The translations under genes and the position numbers were made by a program. The notes beneath the pieces are model-generated. The model worked only from the letters and a program-made list of their open reading frames with translations. It ran no database searches and had not been told where the DNA came from. From assembly GCA_937926555.1 (NCBI GenBank), contig CALAZX010000074.1, forward strand, positions 1-7,365: a stretch of 7,365 bases of DNA, written 5' to 3'. This DNA is from an uncultured Negativicutes bacterium. Its GTDB lineage: Bacteria; Bacillota; Negativicutes; Acidaminococcales; Acidaminococcaceae. This document shows, piece after piece, positions 6,439-7,365 of this stretch (position 1 is its first letter; each line of letters begins with the position of its first letter).

Positions 6439-7206
6439 TCAGTGCTTGGCGATCTCGTCCAGAAGATACTCGTTCTTCACTTTGATATAGGTGCCCTTCA
6501 TGCCCAAGGACTTGGTCTCGATCAGGCCGGCGCTCTCGAATTTGCGCATGGCGTTGACGATGACGGAACGGGTGATGCCCACACGGTCCGCGATCTTGGA
6601 GGCCACCAGGATGCCTTCGGTGGCGTTCAGCTCGGACAGAATGTTGACAATAGCTTCCCATTCGGAGAAGGACAGGGTGGAGAAAGCGATCTGCACCATG
6701 GCTTTCTTACGGGCCTTGCTCTCAACCTCGGCCTCGCGCTCGTGAAGGATCTCCAGGCCTACAACCGCTGCGGCGTACTCGGACAGCAGCAGGTCGTCAT
6801 CGTTGAAATCCCGGTCGTAGCGGGCCAGAATCAGGGTGCCGATCCGCTCGCCGTTACCGTTGATGGGGACGATGGTGGTGCGTTTGTCGCCGTAGGCGCA
6901 TTTGGTGTCATCCACAAAGGTGCATTCATGGTCTTTGTAGCTGATGTTGGGCACCGTCTCCAGGGCTTTTTTCACAACGTTCATGTAGCGCTCGGGGAAC
7001 TGCATGTCCCCCAGCACGGTCTCCCGCATGATGTCGCATTCGAACTCATCACGCAGGGCGTAACCCATCACGTTCCCCTCGGTGTTCACAATATAGACAT
7101 TGGCGGTCACCAGATCACGCAGCAACGCAGCGACATCGTGGAAAGTCACTTTCTCGCCGCTTTGCATCAGTTTGTTCAGTTTGCGTGTTTTCTCCAGTAA
7201 TTTCAT
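6439..7206 (-). CDS. codY: GTP- and branched-chain-amino-acid-responsive regulator CodY
   Basis: CodY is the global nutritional repressor of Firmicutes. In studied members it binds DNA when GTP and isoleucine/valine/leucine are plentiful. The protein is 255 aa (B. subtilis about 259). The GAF-type ligand domain covers about 1-155, with TTIVPINGNGERIGTLILAR (110-129) and FNDDDLLLSEYAAAVVG (134-150) clearly conserved. A linker helix precedes the winged helix-turn-helix (about 180-255), whose recognition region VASKIADRVGITRSVIVNA (201-219) and SLGMKGTYIKV (233-243) are nearly invariant. ATG 7206 is chosen because AGGAGG sits 6 nt upstream and MKLLEKTR aligns with the B. subtilis N-terminus. An in-frame ATG at 7242 overlaps the recombinase stop but lacks a ribosome binding site. 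Cysteines at 57, 95 and 103 and changes near the isoleucine pocket are noted in the findings. Confidence 0.98.
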   Translation of the reverse strand: MKLLEKTRKLNKLMQSGEKVTFHDVAALLRDLVTANVYIVNTEGNVMGYALRDEFECDIMRETVLGDMQFPERYMNVVKKALETVPNISYKDHECTFVDDTKCAYGDKRTTIVPINGNGERIGTLILARYDRDFNDDDLLLSEYAAAVVGLEILHEREAEVESKARKKAMVQIAFSTLSFSEWEAIVNILSELNATEGILVASKIADRVGITRSVIVNAMRKFESAGLIETKSLGMKGTYIKVKNEYLLDEIAKH

Positions 7207-7212
7207 AAGGTT

Positions 7213-7218
7213 CCTCCT
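7213..7218 (-). promoter_or_regulatory. codY ribosome binding site
   Basis: AGGAGG, a full anti-Shine-Dalgarno match, ends 6 nt before ATG 7206. It decides the start in favour of 7206 over the in-frame ATG at 7242, because it would be internal to the longer reading. Confidence 0.9.
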
Positions 7219-7238
7219 GTTTTGTTCTTCCTGTGGCG

Positions 7239-7365
7239 TCATGCTCTCGGAAAATTCTTCTGATACACTTTATTGATTCTCTCATTGGTGATATGGGTAT
7301 ATATCTGTGTCGTGGACAGACTCGCATGCCCCAGCAGCTCCTGCACGGCTCTCAGGTCGGCGCCG
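7239..7365 (-). CDS. xerC: XerC/XerD-type tyrosine recombinase, C-terminal 41 residues only
   Basis: Only the last 41 codons and the TGA stop (7239-7241) are in the window; the rest lies beyond 7365. The fragment reads as the conserved end of a tyrosine recombinase. GADLRAVQELLGHASLSTTQ (fragment residues 1-20) contains the catalytic His/Trp-position His13, and Tyr22 in QIYTHIT is the expected nucleophile. The C-terminal VYQKNFPRA resembles the XerC tail, typically VY-x-x-x-HPRA. The family resolves chromosome dimers at dif together with a partner recombinase. Its position immediately before codY matches Bacillus codV/xerC, which supports XerC over XerD or a mobile-element integrase. The stop overlaps the alternative ATG 7242 as ATGA and lies 32 nt before the preferred codY start, so cotranscription is likely. 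Confidence 0.88.
   Translation of the reverse strand, partial: GADLRAVQELLGHASLSTTQIYTHITNERINKVYQKNFPRA

Noticed and set aside
6422..6661. Extended 454-residue reading of the phosphoesterase reaching into codY
   Set aside because: The extra N-terminus overlaps the conserved winged helix of codY, is Arg/His-rich and has no homology pattern; starts at 6421 or 6439 fit the gene junction.
6442..7200. Plus-strand open frame (252 codons) mirroring codY
   Set aside because: It coincides almost exactly with codY in antisense and has no motif or ribosome binding site of note.
7207..7242. Longer codY start at ATG 7242 (12 extra residues)
   Set aside because: It overlaps the recombinase stop as ATGA but has no ribosome binding site, and the extra residues are absent from known CodY N-termini. 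AGGAGG favours 7206.

Overview
The window looks like core chromosome of a moderately GC-rich Firmicute. A CodY regulator, a Bacillus-type xerC-to-codY order, and ScpA/ScpB (rather than MukB/MatP) all point to Firmicutes. GC-rich coding DNA and a tryptophanyl-tRNA synthetase with a Thermotoga-like cysteine cluster fit a Negativicutes or Clostridia member. That placement is inference, because no rRNA or species marker is present. Every supported gene lies on the minus strand, so in the direction of transcription the order runs from high to low coordinates.

Right part (7365 to 5297): the last 41 codons of a XerC/XerD-type tyrosine recombinase, then codY, then a membrane-anchored calcineurin-like phosphoesterase. 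The genes abut or overlap (recombinase stop within an ATGA, codY stop in a TGATG), which suggests one transcript. The hslV-hslU pair that sits between xerC and codY in Bacillus is absent here.

Middle (5296 to 3421): a 315-bp AT-rich intergenic region holds a GC-rich nested dyad just past the phosphoesterase, a perfect 10-bp-arm AT-rich inverted repeat, a candidate promoter and a strongly purine-biased leader. It is followed by guaB (IMP dehydrogenase), which ends in a strong intrinsic terminator. guaB supplies the GTP pathway and CodY is known to sense GTP in relatives, so the neighbourhood may be functionally linked.

Left part (3420 to 1): after about 235 bp with no supported gene and a candidate promoter, a second cluster runs site-2-type membrane metalloprotease (M50), trpS, scpA, scpB. 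scpB runs off the window's left edge. trpS has no T-box and only 42 bp upstream of it, so it probably depends on the protease-gene promoter. scpA and scpB overlap by 17 bp and encode the two accessory subunits of the SMC condensin.

There is no CRISPR array, insertion sequence, tRNA, rRNA or phage module. The items most worth a second look are the probable [4Fe-4S] TrpRS, the guaB upstream region (operator-like palindrome plus uracil-depleted leader), the nested dyad behind the phosphoesterase gene, and the codY-coupled membrane phosphoesterase.
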